Positions 1 through 9,184 are shown, counted from the first letter of the stretch. The stretch: DNA of 38,085 bases from Candidatus Paracaedibacteraceae bacterium (GCA_027328625.1 DAHVSZ010000004.1:1-38085), one strand, 5' to 3'. Translations and numbers: made by a program. Notes: generated by a model not told the origin, from the sequence alone.

Positions 1-2
1 TA

Positions 3-554
3 CCATCCACTTTAAAAATGGAATGGGAAGAATCAATTCAGCTTTTCTTAGAGACAAGCAATACAATGCTCTCTTTGTGTTTTTTGGCATTGATTTTTAT
101 TTACGCAATCTTGGCCATGCAATTTGAAAGCTGGATTGACCCTTTGATTATTATGGTAACGGTTCCTTTGGCAAGCGTTGGGGCATTTTTGTTATTATTG
201 ATCTTTGGTCAATCACTTAACATTTATTCTCAAATTGGTCTGATTACATTGATTGGGCTTATTACCAAACATGGTATTTTGCTTGTTGAGTTTGCTAATA
301 AAGCAATGAGCAAAGGTGATAAACCATTAGATGCCATTAATAAAGCATGTTTGTTAAGGTTGCGACCGATTTTGATGACAACAGCAACGATGTTATTAGG
401 AGCTTTTCCCTTAATTTTTACAAGTGGTGCTGGGTCAGAAGCACGTCAAGCTATCGGATTTGTTCTTGTGGGAGGATTATCAGTTGGAACGCTTTTAACC
501 CTTTATGTGTTGCCCTATATTTATATGCATGTGAAATCTTGGAGGAAGAGTTAG
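3..554 (+). CDS. RND-family efflux permease, C-terminal part (cut by window edge)
   Basis: The reading frame is open from the first bases of the window, so the gene begins upstream and only about the last 180 residues are visible. They show the alternating hydrophobic segments of the C-terminal membrane half of an RND inner-membrane pump. Family-typical stretches are AILAMQFESW, VPLASVGAFLLL, GLITLIGLITKHGILLVEFAN and RLRPILMTTATMLLGAFPL. RND permeases use the proton gradient to drive export through a periplasmic adaptor and an outer-membrane channel. The substrate cannot be told from this fragment. The stop TAG is followed directly by the fumC ATG, and the fumC ribosome binding site (GGAGGA, 541-546) lies inside this gene, so the two are probably co-transcribed. 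Confidence 0.9.
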   Translation, partial: PSTLKMEWEESIQLFLETSNTMLSLCFLALIFIYAILAMQFESWIDPLIIMVTVPLASVGAFLLLLIFGQSLNIYSQIGLITLIGLITKHGILLVEFANKAMSKGDKPLDAINKACLLRLRPILMTTATMLLGAFPLIFTSGAGSEARQAIGFVLVGGLSVGTLLTLYVLPYIYMHVKSWRKS

Positions 555-1943
555 ATGTCAGATTTTCGTATTGAAACCGACTCTATGGGGGAAGTTAAAG
601 TCTCCAAAGATCACTATTGGGGTGCGCAAACCGAAAGGTCTAAGCAGAATTTTAAAATTGGCGGAGAGAAAATGCCAATCGCTCTTATTCATGCTTTTGC
701 TTTATTGAAACGTGCAGCTGCTATAACTAATAAATCTCTTGAAAAATTAGATGGGAAATTAGCTAAAGTTATTATCCAGGTTTGTGACGAAATTTTAACA
801 GGAAAATGGGACTCGGAATTTCCACTTATGGTTTGGCAAACAGGGTCGGGTACGCAAACCAATATGAATGTAAATGAGGTGATTGCTAATCGGGCGAATG
901 AAATTTTGGGAAGTGCTTTAGGTTCTAAAAAGCCAATTCACCCTAATGATCATGTCAATTATGGCCAGTCATCTAATGATAGTTTTCCAACAGCAATGCA
1001 TATCGCCACAGTTATAGAAATTCATAAAAAACTTTTGCCTGTTTTAGAAAACTTTAAGAAAGAACTGTCTAAAAAAGCTGATAAGTTTAAGGATCTAATT
1101 AAAGTGGGCCGTACGCATTTGCAAGATGCAACACCTGTAACCTTGGGGCAAGAATTTGGTGGCTATGCTTATCAAATTGAACTTGGAATAGATAGAATCA
1201 AAGCATGTTTGCCTCGTTTGTATACTTTGGCACAAGGAGGTACAGCTGTTGGAACAGGTGTGAATTGTCCAAAAGGCTTTGCTGATACTTTTGCCAAAGA
1301 AGTTGGAAGATATACAGGGTTACCATTTACAAGCTCGCCCAATAAATTTGAAGCCCTTGCCAGCCATGATGCCATGGTTGAAATTTCTGGGGTTTTGAAT
1401 GTTTTGGCTGTGAGTTGTATGAAAATTGCCAATGATATTCGTCTCCTTGGATCAGGTCCTAGATGTGGTTTAGGTGAGATTCATCTTCCAGAAAATGAAC
1501 CTGGGTCATCAATTATGCCAGGTAAAGTCAATCCAACTCAATCAGAAGCGATGACAATGGTTTGCTGTCAAGTTATGGGAAATCATGTAGCTGTCACCGT
1601 TGCTGGGAGTCAAGGTCATTTTGAACTGAATGTGTTTAAGCCCGTGATCATTTATAATGTGTTGCAATCTATTCAACTCATCACAGATGCAATGAATAGT
1701 TTCACTGAAAATTGCATTAAGGGTATTAAGGCGAATAAAGAGCAGTTGCAATTAAACTTAGATCGTTCCTTGATGTTGGTGACAGCCTTAAATCCAGTGA
1801 TTGGTTATGACAATGCAGCTAAAGTTGCTAAAAAAGCTTTGGCTGAAAATAAAACCCTAAAGCAGGCAGCGTCTGAATTAGGGCTTGTTGAAGAAAAAGA
1901 ATTTGATAAGCTTGTAGTTCCTAAAAAGATGGTAGGTAGCTAA
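555..1943 (+). CDS. fumC: Class II fumarate hydratase
   Basis: Converts fumarate to L-malate in the TCA cycle; cytosolic, oxygen-stable, iron-free homotetramer. The 462-residue length matches the class II family (E. coli FumC 467). Visible hallmarks: the N-terminal [12 protein letters not shown] segment, [11 protein letters not shown], the [16 protein letters not shown] segment with His188, and the superfamily signature [10 protein letters not shown] at 317-326, whose Ser318 sits where E. coli FumC has its catalytic loop serine. Fumarase rather than aspartase or argininosuccinate lyase is supported by the close match over the whole length. The start is fixed by a strong GGAGGA 8 bases before the ATG, with no gap after the preceding RND gene. 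The 3' end lies 13 bases from a convergent gene. Confidence 0.97.
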   Translation: MSDFRIETDSMGEVKVSKDHYWGAQTERSKQNFKIGGEKMPIALIHAFALLKRAAAITNKSLEKLDGKLAKVIIQVCDEILTGKWDSEFPLMVWQTGSGTQTNMNVNEVIANRANEILGSALGSKKPIHPNDHVNYGQSSNDSFPTAMHIATVIEIHKKLLPVLENFKKELSKKADKFKDLIKVGRTHLQDATPVTLGQEFGGYAYQIELGIDRIKACLPRLYTLAQGGTAVGTGVNCPKGFADTFAKEVGRYTGLPFTSSPNKFEALASHDAMVEISGVLNVLAVSCMKIANDIRLLGSGPRCGLGEIHLPENEPGSSIMPGKVNPTQSEAMTMVCCQVMGNHVAVTVAGSQGHFELNVFKPVIIYNVLQSIQLITDAMNSFTENCIKGIKANKEQLQLNLDRSLMLVTALNPVIGYDNAAKVAKKALAENKTLKQAASELGLVEEKEFDKLVVPKKMVGS

Positions 1944-1956
1944 TCATCGTCTCTAT

Positions 1957-2787
1957 CTAAATACCAAATTCAGTTTTTAGTCTATCTTTTGCAGCCTGGC
2001 TTTGACGTTGATACCTGACCATTTCTGCAATCATAGCGGCTTCTTCTGCTCCTCTTGCTTGGCGATAGATATAATATTCAGCATGTGCTGCATCTTTTTC
2101 TGTGCCAATAGCATCTATTGCATCTTTAATTTCTTTTTTCTTGGCATGGTATTTTTCTCTCTCTGTCCAAAAGTCAGAATACGCGGCAAAAATATCTTTA
2201 GGAAGTGTTTGTTCAAGAACTCTTGTCCGATAATCCTCGGGATCTTTTTCAGAGAGTTTATCAGCTTCAATTCTATATTTTTGTTCATCTTCAATAAGCC
2301 TTGACCATACATATTCACGATCTGCACAAGCATCAATCCAACTCAAATCCCCTTCATGTTCATCCCATTCAGAGTAAAGATGATAAAGATTATAAACGGC
2401 ATTTAAAAAATTCTCTGCTTTTACTTTCTTTTCTGTAAGTGCGAGCAATTTAGGACTATAGCTATCATATTTCTCACTTAGCCCTAATTTGTATGTAGTT
2501 CTCCATGGTTCCCACCCTTCTTCTAATTCTTTTATTCGATCATCTAATACAACCAATCGTGGACGAACTGTATCCTCATACAACCGTCTAGCTGTTACTT
2601 CTGTTTCTTCTCTAAATGTTTGCAATTGCATTCCAATCCTAGATGCTTGAGAATTAGATTCTTGCATTTCATCAAGAAGCTGATTAGCCTCTAGTTGCGC
2701 AGACATCTCATCCGATTTTGCAGCAGATTGTGCCTGAGTAATTGCTAAACACATAGAAATAAATGGTAAATAAATTTTAGAAATCAT
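1957..2787 (-). CDS. Exported protein of unknown function, largely coiled-coil
   Basis: I do not recognise this 276-residue protein. The first ~22 residues (MISKIYLPFISMCLAITQAQSA) form a signal peptide with a plausible AQA/AQS-type cleavage region. The mature part is highly charged and rich in Glu, Lys, Arg, Ala and Gln, with long helical, coiled-coil-like stretches (roughly 25-110 and 170-270) and almost no hydrophobic core, so it is probably a soluble periplasmic or secreted helical protein. The start is supported by AAGGTGG six bases before the ATG. It converges on fumC with a 13-base gap. An adhesin-like or structural role is possible, but no motif decides it. Confidence 0.75.
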   Translation of the reverse strand: MISKIYLPFISMCLAITQAQSAAKSDEMSAQLEANQLLDEMQESNSQASRIGMQLQTFREETEVTARRLYEDTVRPRLVVLDDRIKELEEGWEPWRTTYKLGLSEKYDSYSPKLLALTEKKVKAENFLNAVYNLYHLYSEWDEHEGDLSWIDACADREYVWSRLIEDEQKYRIEADKLSEKDPEDYRTRVLEQTLPKDIFAAYSDFWTEREKYHAKKKEIKDAIDAIGTEKDAAHAEYYIYRQARGAEEAAMIAEMVRYQRQSQAAKDRLKTEFGI

Positions 2788-3001
2788 AGTATGCCACCTT
2801 AAATTTTAATGATTTAATGGCATAATAAAATATGAAATAATAACATTTAGTTAATATAAGATTACGTAAAAACTACCTTATATGATTGATAAGCACAATT
2901 TAGAAATATAGGAATTTAAATCTGTATAGCAGATTTGGTGAAAGTGTTTACAGCGCTAAAGAGATTCGAATCTTGGTAACAAAACAGTTATCGTATGACA
3001 A

Positions 3002-3039
3002 TTTACCTTTCCTTAATTAAGTGTATAATACACTTAATT
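3002..3039 (+). promoter_or_regulatory. Promoter with a 25-base palindrome centred on the -10 box
   Basis: Bases 3015-3039 form a perfect inverted repeat: arms AATTAAGTGTAT and ATACACTTAATT around one central A. The centre contains TATAAT (3024-3029), a consensus -10 box. A TTTACC 16 bases upstream (3002-3007) can serve as -35. Transcription would start about 33 bases before the lipoprotein ATG at 3069. A palindrome covering the -10 is the usual layout of a repressor operator. No regulator gene is visible nearby. Confidence 0.6.
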
Positions 3040-3068
3040 TTAAGTAATAAATTAAAAAAGAGAAAAAA

Positions 3069-3335
3069 ATGAAAACATTTAACAGGTTTTTTATAGCTTT
3101 CTTTTCTATGATAATGACATTGGGGCTAATAGGTTGCACAAATAACTCAACTACATCAGGTGATAAAGAAAATGCGCAGCAAAATGAGTTGGGTACCTTA
3201 CAAGGTGACCTTTTAGGTGATGAAGCTTTGCCTTCAGAGGAAACAGATCCTGTGGATGGCAGTAATGATGTTGGGGTTAATGATTATTTATTTGGCAGTA
3301 AATATGGAAATGGTGGTAACTATTCCACCAATTAA
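3069..3335 (+). CDS. Small predicted lipoprotein
   Basis: An 88-residue protein with a classic lipoprotein signal: basic n-region, hydrophobic core and lipobox LIGC with the lipidated Cys at 23. The mature part is about 65 residues, polar and acidic (many Asp, Glu, Asn, Gly) and low in complexity, ending in an Asn/Gly/Tyr-rich tail, so it looks disordered. No domain is recognisable. It is expected to be anchored in the outer or inner membrane facing the periplasm. The ribosome binding site is weak (AAAGAGAAAAAA). Its promoter carries the palindrome listed at 3002-3039. It converges on the NUDIX gene. Confidence 0.75.
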   Translation: MKTFNRFFIAFFSMIMTLGLIGCTNNSTTSGDKENAQQNELGTLQGDLLGDEALPSEETDPVDGSNDVGVNDYLFGSKYGNGGNYSTN

Positions 3336-3355
3336 ATTATCCAGATCTATAGAAA

Positions 3356-3829
3356 TTATTCCCACCCTAATTCAGAATAAGTAATATCTTTAACTGCATG
3401 CTCAATACATAAACGGGATAGATCTGTTATGTTAGCCGGCAATTGGTTTAGCGGGAAAAATTCAATCTTTTCACATTTATCTGGTTCAGCATTGATGATT
3501 TCCCCTTCAAACTTATTAATTTTGAAAACAAAATACACTAACTCTCTTAAGATCTCTTTATCTTTATCCATATTATCAATATTGAGATGAATCAGACTTT
3601 TAAATTCAATACCATCTGGATGGCAAGCAATTCCAACTTCTTCTTTAACTTCTCTGGCAACAGCTTGTTTAAGTGGTTCATTGCCGTCATGTTTACCACC
3701 AGGAAGCGCATAATGACCATCCATGAACCCTGTGTTTTTGCGGAGCCCTAATAAGACTTTTCCATCTTGAATAATGACAGGCATAACAACCAAAGGAACT
3801 TTAAACCAATGATCAGGTTTTGTTGACAT
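3356..3829 (-). CDS. NUDIX hydrolase
   Basis: Hydrolyses a nucleoside diphosphate linked to another group; the substrate is not predictable here. The full NUDIX box (GX5EX7REUXEEXGU) is present at residues 45-67, from GGKHDGNEP to REVKEEVGI, with all metal-binding glutamates. The 157-residue length is normal for a stand-alone housekeeping or nucleotide-sanitising enzyme; MutT-like 8-oxo-dGTPase is one option among several. The frame is open to an ATG at 3904, but that would overlap the divergent tatC start and add an atypical N-terminus. The ATG at 3829, with AAGAGAG just upstream, is the better start; 3835 is the alternative. Confidence 0.88.
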   Translation of the reverse strand: MSTKPDHWFKVPLVVMPVIIQDGKVLLGLRKNTGFMDGHYALPGGKHDGNEPLKQAVAREVKEEVGIACHPDGIEFKSLIHLNIDNMDKDKEILRELVYFVFKINKFEGEIINAEPDKCEKIEFFPLNQLPANITDLSRLCIEHAVKDITYSELGWE

Positions 3830-3896
3830 AGACATCTCTCTTTTCTTTTGAAAGCATCTTGAATAACGGGTATATGGAATATAGATCTTAAAATTT

Positions 3897-4694
3897 ATGA
3901 ACACAATGCACGATACTCCGCGTCCTTTACTAGAACATTTAATAGAGCTTAGGCAACGACTTATTTATGCCATGATTGGCTTTTTTATTGCCTTTGCTGT
4001 GTGCTATGCCTTTTCAGAAGAAATATTCCAGTTTTTAGTCAAACCTTTAGCCACATTGTTACAAGCAAAGGGCGAAGGACGAAGGCTTATCTACACTGGC
4101 CTGACCGAAGCCTTTTTGACCTATATAAAAGTGGCAGCTTTTGCTGCCAGCTTTATTGCTTTTCCATTTATAGCTACTCAACTTTGGTTGTTTATAGCTC
4201 CTGGCCTTTATCAAAATGAGAAAAAATTATTTGTGATTTTAGCCAGTGCCACACCTGTTTTGTTTATCTTGGGTGCAGCTTTTGCGTATACCATTATTTT
4301 TCCAACGGCTTATCAATTTTTCTTAAGTTTTGAAACAGCGGCATCAGCTGGAACCTTGCCCATACAATTAGAAGCCAAGGTGAATGAATATCTGTCATTT
4401 GTGATGCGTCTTATTTTTGCTTTTGGCATTTGTTTTGAATTACCTGTTGTTTTAACTCTTATGGCAAGTATTGGTATGGTCACACGTCAAGGTTTGATCC
4501 AAAAATGGCGCATTGCTGTTTTGATTATATTCGTCATTGCTGCTTTTATAACACCTCCTGATGTCTTAAGCATGCTAGGACTGGCGTTACCATTGATTAT
4601 TCTTTATGGTTTATCCATTATGATGGTGAGTATTTTAGAAAATTACCGTAATTCAACTCGAAGTAAGCGTCCCAATAGTTTTCCTCCGGCTTGA
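3897..4694 (+). CDS. tatC: Sec-independent (twin-arginine) translocase subunit TatC
   Basis: Core receptor of the Tat pathway, which exports folded proteins with twin-arginine signals across the inner membrane. The 265 residues carry the N-terminal HLIELRQRL motif, six hydrophobic segments, and the conserved loop FIATQLWLFIAPGLYQNEKK including the family's Gln-Trp-Phe and Glu positions. Length is close to E. coli TatC (258). No tatA or tatB lies beside it. The start is uncertain by three codons (ATG at 3897 or 3906) because neither has a clear Shine-Dalgarno. The last codons (SFPPA-stop) are written inside the left arm and loop of a repeat hairpin (4683-4701), so the very C-terminus may be repeat-derived. 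Confidence 0.95.
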   Translation: MNTMHDTPRPLLEHLIELRQRLIYAMIGFFIAFAVCYAFSEEIFQFLVKPLATLLQAKGEGRRLIYTGLTEAFLTYIKVAAFAASFIAFPFIATQLWLFIAPGLYQNEKKLFVILASATPVLFILGAAFAYTIIFPTAYQFFLSFETAASAGTLPIQLEAKVNEYLSFVMRLIFAFGICFELPVVLTLMASIGMVTRQGLIQKWRIAVLIIFVIAAFITPPDVLSMLGLALPLIILYGLSIMMVSILENYRNSTRSKRPNSFPPA

Positions 4695-4759
4695 CCGGAG
4701 GATCCATAAGGAACGCAATGTTAGGACATGGACCCTATGGTCAAGCCATAGGGAAACTA
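4683..4759. repeat. Double-hairpin palindromic repeat (family B, copy 1)
   Basis: Two hairpins in tandem. The first is CCTCCGG-CTTGA-CCGGAGG (4683-4701), overlapping the end of tatC. The second, around 4733-4753, is CCCTATGG-TCAAG-CCATAGGG. Both share a GGCTTGACC/GGTCAAGCC centre. Bases 4731-4759 are identical, on the opposite strand, to 9216-9244. A diverged copy is at 21024-21075. It lies between tatC and serS and could also act as a transcript-end structure for tatC. Confidence 0.85.
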
Positions 4760-4811
4760 AGGGGGCTGCATTAAGGTGATTACAAACTACAATCTAAGGA
4801 AGAGATAGTCC

Positions 4812-6086
4812 ATGCATGATTTGCGTTTTATTCGAAGCAATCCAGAAGAGTTTGATAAAGGTTTAAAAAGACGAGAGTTAGATTCAAAATCAGCTGGTAT
4901 TTTAGAGCTTGATAAACAGCATCGAGAGTCTTTAACTGAACAACAATCTCTTCAATCGACTCGCAATCAAATCGCCAAAGATTTTGCTACATACAAAAAA
5001 GAAGGAAAAGATACATCTGAATTAACAGCCAAGAGTGATTCTTTAAAGCAGAGAATCGGTGATCTTGAAGCACAATCTCAAAAACTAGAACAAGAATTGC
5101 ATGAGTTATTATCAGGTATTCCAAACCTTCCAGCTGATGATTGCCCCGATGGTAAATCCGAAGAAGACAATGTCGAAATCCGCTGCATTGGAAAGATTCC
5201 AAACTTTAGCTTTACCCCCAAACAACATTATGAATTGGGCGAAGATCTAAAAGGTATGGACTTTGAGCGTTCAGCTAAATTATCAGGCTCACGATTTGTT
5301 GTTCTTTATGATGGTCTCGCTAGATTAGAACGTGCTTTGGCTAGTTTTATGTTGGATATTCACACCCGTGAATTTGATTACCTTGAAGTTTATCCACCTT
5401 TATTAGTTCATGATGAAGCCATGTTTGGCACAGGGCAATTGCCAAAATTTCGTGATGATCAATTTGGCACGACATCAGGGCATTGGCTCATTCCAACAGC
5501 TGAAGTTGTTTTGACCAATTTGGTATTAGGTGAAATTTTAGCAGAAGCTGAGTTGCCTTTGCGCTATACAGCTTACACTCCTTGTTTTAGAGCAGAAGCT
5601 GGTGCCGCTGGTAAAGATACGCGCGGCATGATTCGCCAACATCAATTTAGTAAAGTAGAATTAGTGAGTATTACTACTCCTGAACAAGCGGTTAAAGAGC
5701 ATGAACGCATGACAACAGCCGCTGAGACAATTTTACAGCGTTTGAATCTACCCTATCGCGTTATGGCATTGTGTACTGGTGACATGGGTTTTAGTGCTGA
5801 AAAAACCTATGATCTAGAAGTTTGGTTACCAGGACAAAACATGTATCGTGAGATTTCTAGTTGTTCACGTTGCAATACATTCCAAGCTCGTCGTATGAAT
5901 GCAAGATACCGTGGGGCTGATGGTAAGCCTCATTTCGTACATACTTTAAATGGATCAGGTGTGGCTGTTGGCCGAGCACTGATCGCTGTTATGGAAAACT
6001 ATCAACAAGCTGACGGCAGTATCGCAGTGCCTGATGCTCTGTTGCCTTATATGGGTGGCAGGACAAAGATTGAAAAGGTAAAATAG
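4812..6086 (+). CDS. serS: Seryl-tRNA synthetase
   Basis: Charges tRNA-Ser (and tRNA-Sec where present) with serine; cytosolic homodimer, class II. The 424-residue length is typical. Order of parts: N-terminal antiparallel coiled-coil that grips the tRNA long arm (about 30-100), then the class II catalytic core. Visible core motifs are TAE at 229-231 (serine-binding TxE), motif 2 CFRAEAG from 258 followed by [10 protein letters not shown], and motif 3 [16 protein letters not shown] with Arg388. The start is supported by AAGGAAGAG before the ATG. It appears to head a unit with the glycosyltransferase that begins 11 bases after its stop. Confidence 0.98.
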   Translation: MHDLRFIRSNPEEFDKGLKRRELDSKSAGILELDKQHRESLTEQQSLQSTRNQIAKDFATYKKEGKDTSELTAKSDSLKQRIGDLEAQSQKLEQELHELLSGIPNLPADDCPDGKSEEDNVEIRCIGKIPNFSFTPKQHYELGEDLKGMDFERSAKLSGSRFVVLYDGLARLERALASFMLDIHTREFDYLEVYPPLLVHDEAMFGTGQLPKFRDDQFGTTSGHWLIPTAEVVLTNLVLGEILAEAELPLRYTAYTPCFRAEAGAAGKDTRGMIRQHQFSKVELVSITTPEQAVKEHERMTTAAETILQRLNLPYRVMALCTGDMGFSAEKTYDLEVWLPGQNMYREISSCSRCNTFQARRMNARYRGADGKPHFVHTLNGSGVAVGRALIAVMENYQQADGSIAVPDALLPYMGGRTKIEKVK

Positions 6087-6097
6087 AGAAAGTTTTT

Positions 6098-7402
6098 ATG
6101 ATACAAAAATTATTTAACCGATCTTCTCGAAAGATGCATAAGAATTTTCTTTCCTTTTTGATTGAAAAAGAAAAGCAGATTCTTGAAATTGCCAGTAATG
6201 AAGGATCGGGTTTAGCTGAGGCTATCTCTGACTATTCTCTTATTAGTGAATGTAAGGATTCTTTGCCTAAACTAAAGAATAAAAGTGTTGATTACGTTAT
6301 TCTGAATGATGTCATTGGATTTTTTAAGGATATCCAAGAATCATTAGAAAGTTTGGCAAAAGTTTGCAATAACCAAACTCGAATTATTGTTTCATATTAT
6401 ACAAAGCACTGGGAACCTTTGGTTCGGTTTTTTGAATTTATTGGTTTGAAAAAAAAGAATCCTCTTCAGAATTTTTTATCATCAACCGATATCGAAATGC
6501 TTTTAGAATTATCAGGATATGAAGTCATAAGACGTGAATACCAACAACTTATACCCTTTTCTTTTTTGGGATTGGGACATTTGGTTAACAAATTTATCGG
6601 TGTTTTACCAGGTATCAGACGGTTATGCTTTCGAACTTACATTGTTGCTAGAAAAAAACCGGGATCATCAGAGAAAGAACTATCAGTATCAATTGTTGTT
6701 CCTTGTCGGAATGAAAAAGGAAATATTGAATCAGCTATAACGCGTCTTCCAAAGTTTTCCTCGCATCAAGAAATTATTTTTGTTGAAGGTCACAGTAAAG
6801 ATGGTACTTGGGAAGAAGTGCAACGTGTTCAAAAAGTTTATAAGAAAACTCATTCCATTAAAGTTTTTCAACAATCAGGAAAAGGCAAAGCCGATGCCGT
6901 TCACTTGGGATTTAGAAATGCTGAAAATGATATTTTGATGATTTTGGATGCTGACTTAACAGTACCACCAGAACAATTAGAAAAATTTTATAATGTCATT
7001 AAAAGTCAGCAAGGTGAATTTATAAATGGTACACGGTTGATTTACCCGCTAGAAGATCAATCGATGCGCTTTTTGAATTTTGTCGCCAACAAAGCTTTCT
7101 CGTGGATTTTTAGTTTTTTACTCTCTCAAAGATTTACTGATACACTTTGTGGTACGAAAGTTTTCTTTAGAAAAGATTATGAGCGTTTTTTAAAACAACG
7201 GGAATTTTTTGGGGACTTTGACCCATTCGGTGATTTTGAGCTTATCTTTGCAGCTAGTAAATTGAATTTAAAAGTTGTTGAGGTGCCAATTCGTTATCAA
7301 GCGCGCTCATACGGAGAAACTCAAATTTCTCGCTTTAGACACGGTTTTATTCTTTTAAGAATGGTTGTTTATGCGTTTAAAAAGCTTAAGTTGCAGTTTT
7401 AA
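6098..7402 (+). CDS. Methyltransferase-like domain fused to a family 2 glycosyltransferase
   Basis: Two parts. Residues 1 to ~185 resemble the back half of a class I SAM methyltransferase (SVDYVILNDVIGFFKD, TRIIVSYYTKHWEPL, LLELSGYEVIRR). The expected glycine-rich SAM loop is replaced by ILEIASNEGSG and the N-terminus looks short, so methyl transfer is doubtful. Residues ~195-434 are a GT2 domain of the dolichol/polyprenyl-phosphate sugar synthase type: SVSIVVPCRNEKGNI, then DAD at 284-286 (nucleotide-sugar/metal site), then GTRLIYP and TDTLCGTKVFFRK. It probably transfers a sugar from a nucleotide donor to a lipid carrier or glycan at the inner membrane. It lies between serS and a GT-C-like membrane protein that could use its lipid-linked product. 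This two-domain design is known in bacteria; the weak SAM site is what stands out. Confidence 0.85.
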   Translation: MIQKLFNRSSRKMHKNFLSFLIEKEKQILEIASNEGSGLAEAISDYSLISECKDSLPKLKNKSVDYVILNDVIGFFKDIQESLESLAKVCNNQTRIIVSYYTKHWEPLVRFFEFIGLKKKNPLQNFLSSTDIEMLLELSGYEVIRREYQQLIPFSFLGLGHLVNKFIGVLPGIRRLCFRTYIVARKKPGSSEKELSVSIVVPCRNEKGNIESAITRLPKFSSHQEIIFVEGHSKDGTWEEVQRVQKVYKKTHSIKVFQQSGKGKADAVHLGFRNAENDILMILDADLTVPPEQLEKFYNVIKSQQGEFINGTRLIYPLEDQSMRFLNFVANKAFSWIFSFLLSQRFTDTLCGTKVFFRKDYERFLKQREFFGDFDPFGDFELIFAASKLNLKVVEVPIRYQARSYGETQISRFRHGFILLRMVVYAFKKLKLQF

Positions 7403-7426
7403 TAGGGGTTTCTCGAAACTAATCTC

Positions 7427-7510
7427 CGTCATTGCGAGGAACGAAGTGACGCGGCAATCCAGTAAAAATACAACTGGATCGCCACAGCCCTTGCGGGCTT
7501 CGCGATGACG
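7427..7510. repeat. Palindromic repeat (family A, copy 1) supplying a start codon
   Basis: An 84-base imperfect inverted repeat starting CGTCATTGCGAGGAACGAAG and ending GGGCTTCGCGATGACG, with inner arms AATCCAG and CTGGAT. Related copies are at 24609-24691 and 30897-30977, with a split one at 21121-21345. The final ATGACG contains the ATG used as start of the next gene (7505). Confidence 0.9.
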
Positions 7511-9154
7511 AAAAATATATATTCACTAACCAAGTCTATTTTTGTATTGGCTTTTTTCTTACCTTTTTTTGCTCTCTTAAATGAATGGGGCGGTTTTCTT
7601 TATTTAGGATTTGAACCAACAGCATATTCAAAAATTGCAGGTGTTTTACCTTTTACGGATGCACAAGGTTATCTAGAATCATTTTGGAATTTCATTACAA
7701 CTGGGCAGCTAAAAGAAATCAGCATTAGACGCCCTTATTTCAGCCTATGGTATTCTTTTCTCTTGCGTTTTACCGAAAATTTTTATGCAGTAATTTTGAT
7801 TAACACATTGCTTTCAGTCTTTGTTCTTTTTTTAGCAAGCCGTGTTTTGAAAGAAAAATCGTTTCTGTTTCGATTTATTTTTATTATTCCGTCTACTTTT
7901 TTTGTATGTCTTTATGCACCAACGCTAAATAGCGAAAATTTTGGATTTATTGTTGGAGCATTATCATTCGTTCTTGTTTATTCAGCTTATCATGACCAAA
8001 AAATCTATCTATTTTCTTTAGGCTTATTTTTTCTAACATTAAGTATTATATCAAGAGCGGGGCCATTTTTGTTTATCCCAACTCTTCTTCTTTTGCTTTA
8101 TATACGACCTCTTCAGACAGAAAGGAAAAATTTTCACCTTTTGCTAAACATCATGGCAGTTGTCTTTGCATTTTTGATAAGCCAAGCTGTTTCAAATTTG
8201 TTTAGTAATGACTTGAGCGGATTTCAGGCTAATTTTTCTTATACATTATATGGTTTAGTTAAGGGAGGATTCGGTTGGAAATATGCACTCGAATGTAGCG
8301 ATCCTGTGCTTTCAAATATTCTCTCTCTATCAGAAAGTGATCAAGCAAAGCTTTTATATGAACAATCTTGGATTGTTTTCAAAAGTGCCCCTCATCTTTT
8401 TGCTGTGGGTCTTTTAAAAAGCGGCTTTGGTTGTCTTAAGTGGTTTTTATCTATTTTGGTTATTGGGCCATATGGATTTATTAGAAATATCTTTAGGGTT
8501 ATTTCGGTAGTTGCCGTTTTATATGGTTTTTATAGAGTGATTAAAAATAGAAAGCTTATAGATAGAGATTTTGATCTCTTGATTGCTTTTATTGTTGGTG
8601 CATTTTTATCTGCATTTATTGTTTGGGCAGATGGGCAATTCAGAGTGTTTGCCTCAGTCGTTCCGTTTTTTAGTCTTTTAATTGCCTATATGTTTACGCC
8701 TTTCTATTTTTCAAACTCAACACAACAAAGTCGACCTTGTAAATCAATTGTTGCTGTTAGCGCATTGATTGTTATGTTTTTTGTTCCGATTACTCAGTAT
8801 TTCTTTTTTGTACAGCCAAAAGAAAAATCAAATAATATACATTTGATTAAAACTCTCAGTTTGCAAAAACAACCCTATGTGCTTGTATCACAATCAAAAA
8901 CAAGTTTTTTGACAAGAAGTAAAAATAATTTTGAACAACATCTGAATGAACAAGCACCAGAATATGAAATTGCATTAAAACAGATATCTTCTCATTTTAA
9001 AGACTTTATTTTTGCTTCTGTTTTTGATTTTTCAATGTTAAAGCAAAGATATGTTGTTATTGAAGATACAAATGTACTTTCGATCTCTGATAATTTAAGT
9101 TTAGAAATTGTGGATGAAGTCCAAGGTATCGTGATTGCTAAAAGAGTTTTATAA
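7505..9154 (+). CDS. Polytopic membrane protein, GT-C glycosyltransferase-like
   Basis: A 549-residue protein with roughly ten to twelve hydrophobic segments. After the first membrane segment comes a loop with Asp52 (TDAQGYLESF), a Gly, and RRPYFSLWYSFLLRFT. This is the D-x-Y ... G ... RxPxxPxxxxxL pattern of GT-C enzymes, which use polyprenyl-phosphate sugars on the periplasmic side. A ~120-residue soluble C-terminal tail (about 435-549) follows the last membrane helix. The GT2 gene upstream could make the lipid-linked sugar donor. The substrate is unknown, and a flippase or polymerase role cannot be excluded. The only ATG near the N-terminus lies within repeat copy A1, and no clear Shine-Dalgarno precedes it. 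Confidence 0.65.
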   Translation: MTKNIYSLTKSIFVLAFFLPFFALLNEWGGFLYLGFEPTAYSKIAGVLPFTDAQGYLESFWNFITTGQLKEISIRRPYFSLWYSFLLRFTENFYAVILINTLLSVFVLFLASRVLKEKSFLFRFIFIIPSTFFVCLYAPTLNSENFGFIVGALSFVLVYSAYHDQKIYLFSLGLFFLTLSIISRAGPFLFIPTLLLLLYIRPLQTERKNFHLLLNIMAVVFAFLISQAVSNLFSNDLSGFQANFSYTLYGLVKGGFGWKYALECSDPVLSNILSLSESDQAKLLYEQSWIVFKSAPHLFAVGLLKSGFGCLKWFLSILVIGPYGFIRNIFRVISVVAVLYGFYRVIKNRKLIDRDFDLLIAFIVGAFLSAFIVWADGQFRVFASVVPFFSLLIAYMFTPFYFSNSTQQSRPCKSIVAVSALIVMFFVPITQYFFFVQPKEKSNNIHLIKTLSLQKQPYVLVSQSKTSFLTRSKNNFEQHLNEQAPEYEIALKQISSHFKDFIFASVFDFSMLKQRYVVIEDTNVLSISDNLSLEIVDEVQGIVIAKRVL

Positions 9155-9184
9155 TACTGCGTCATAAACTGTATTTTTGGATTG

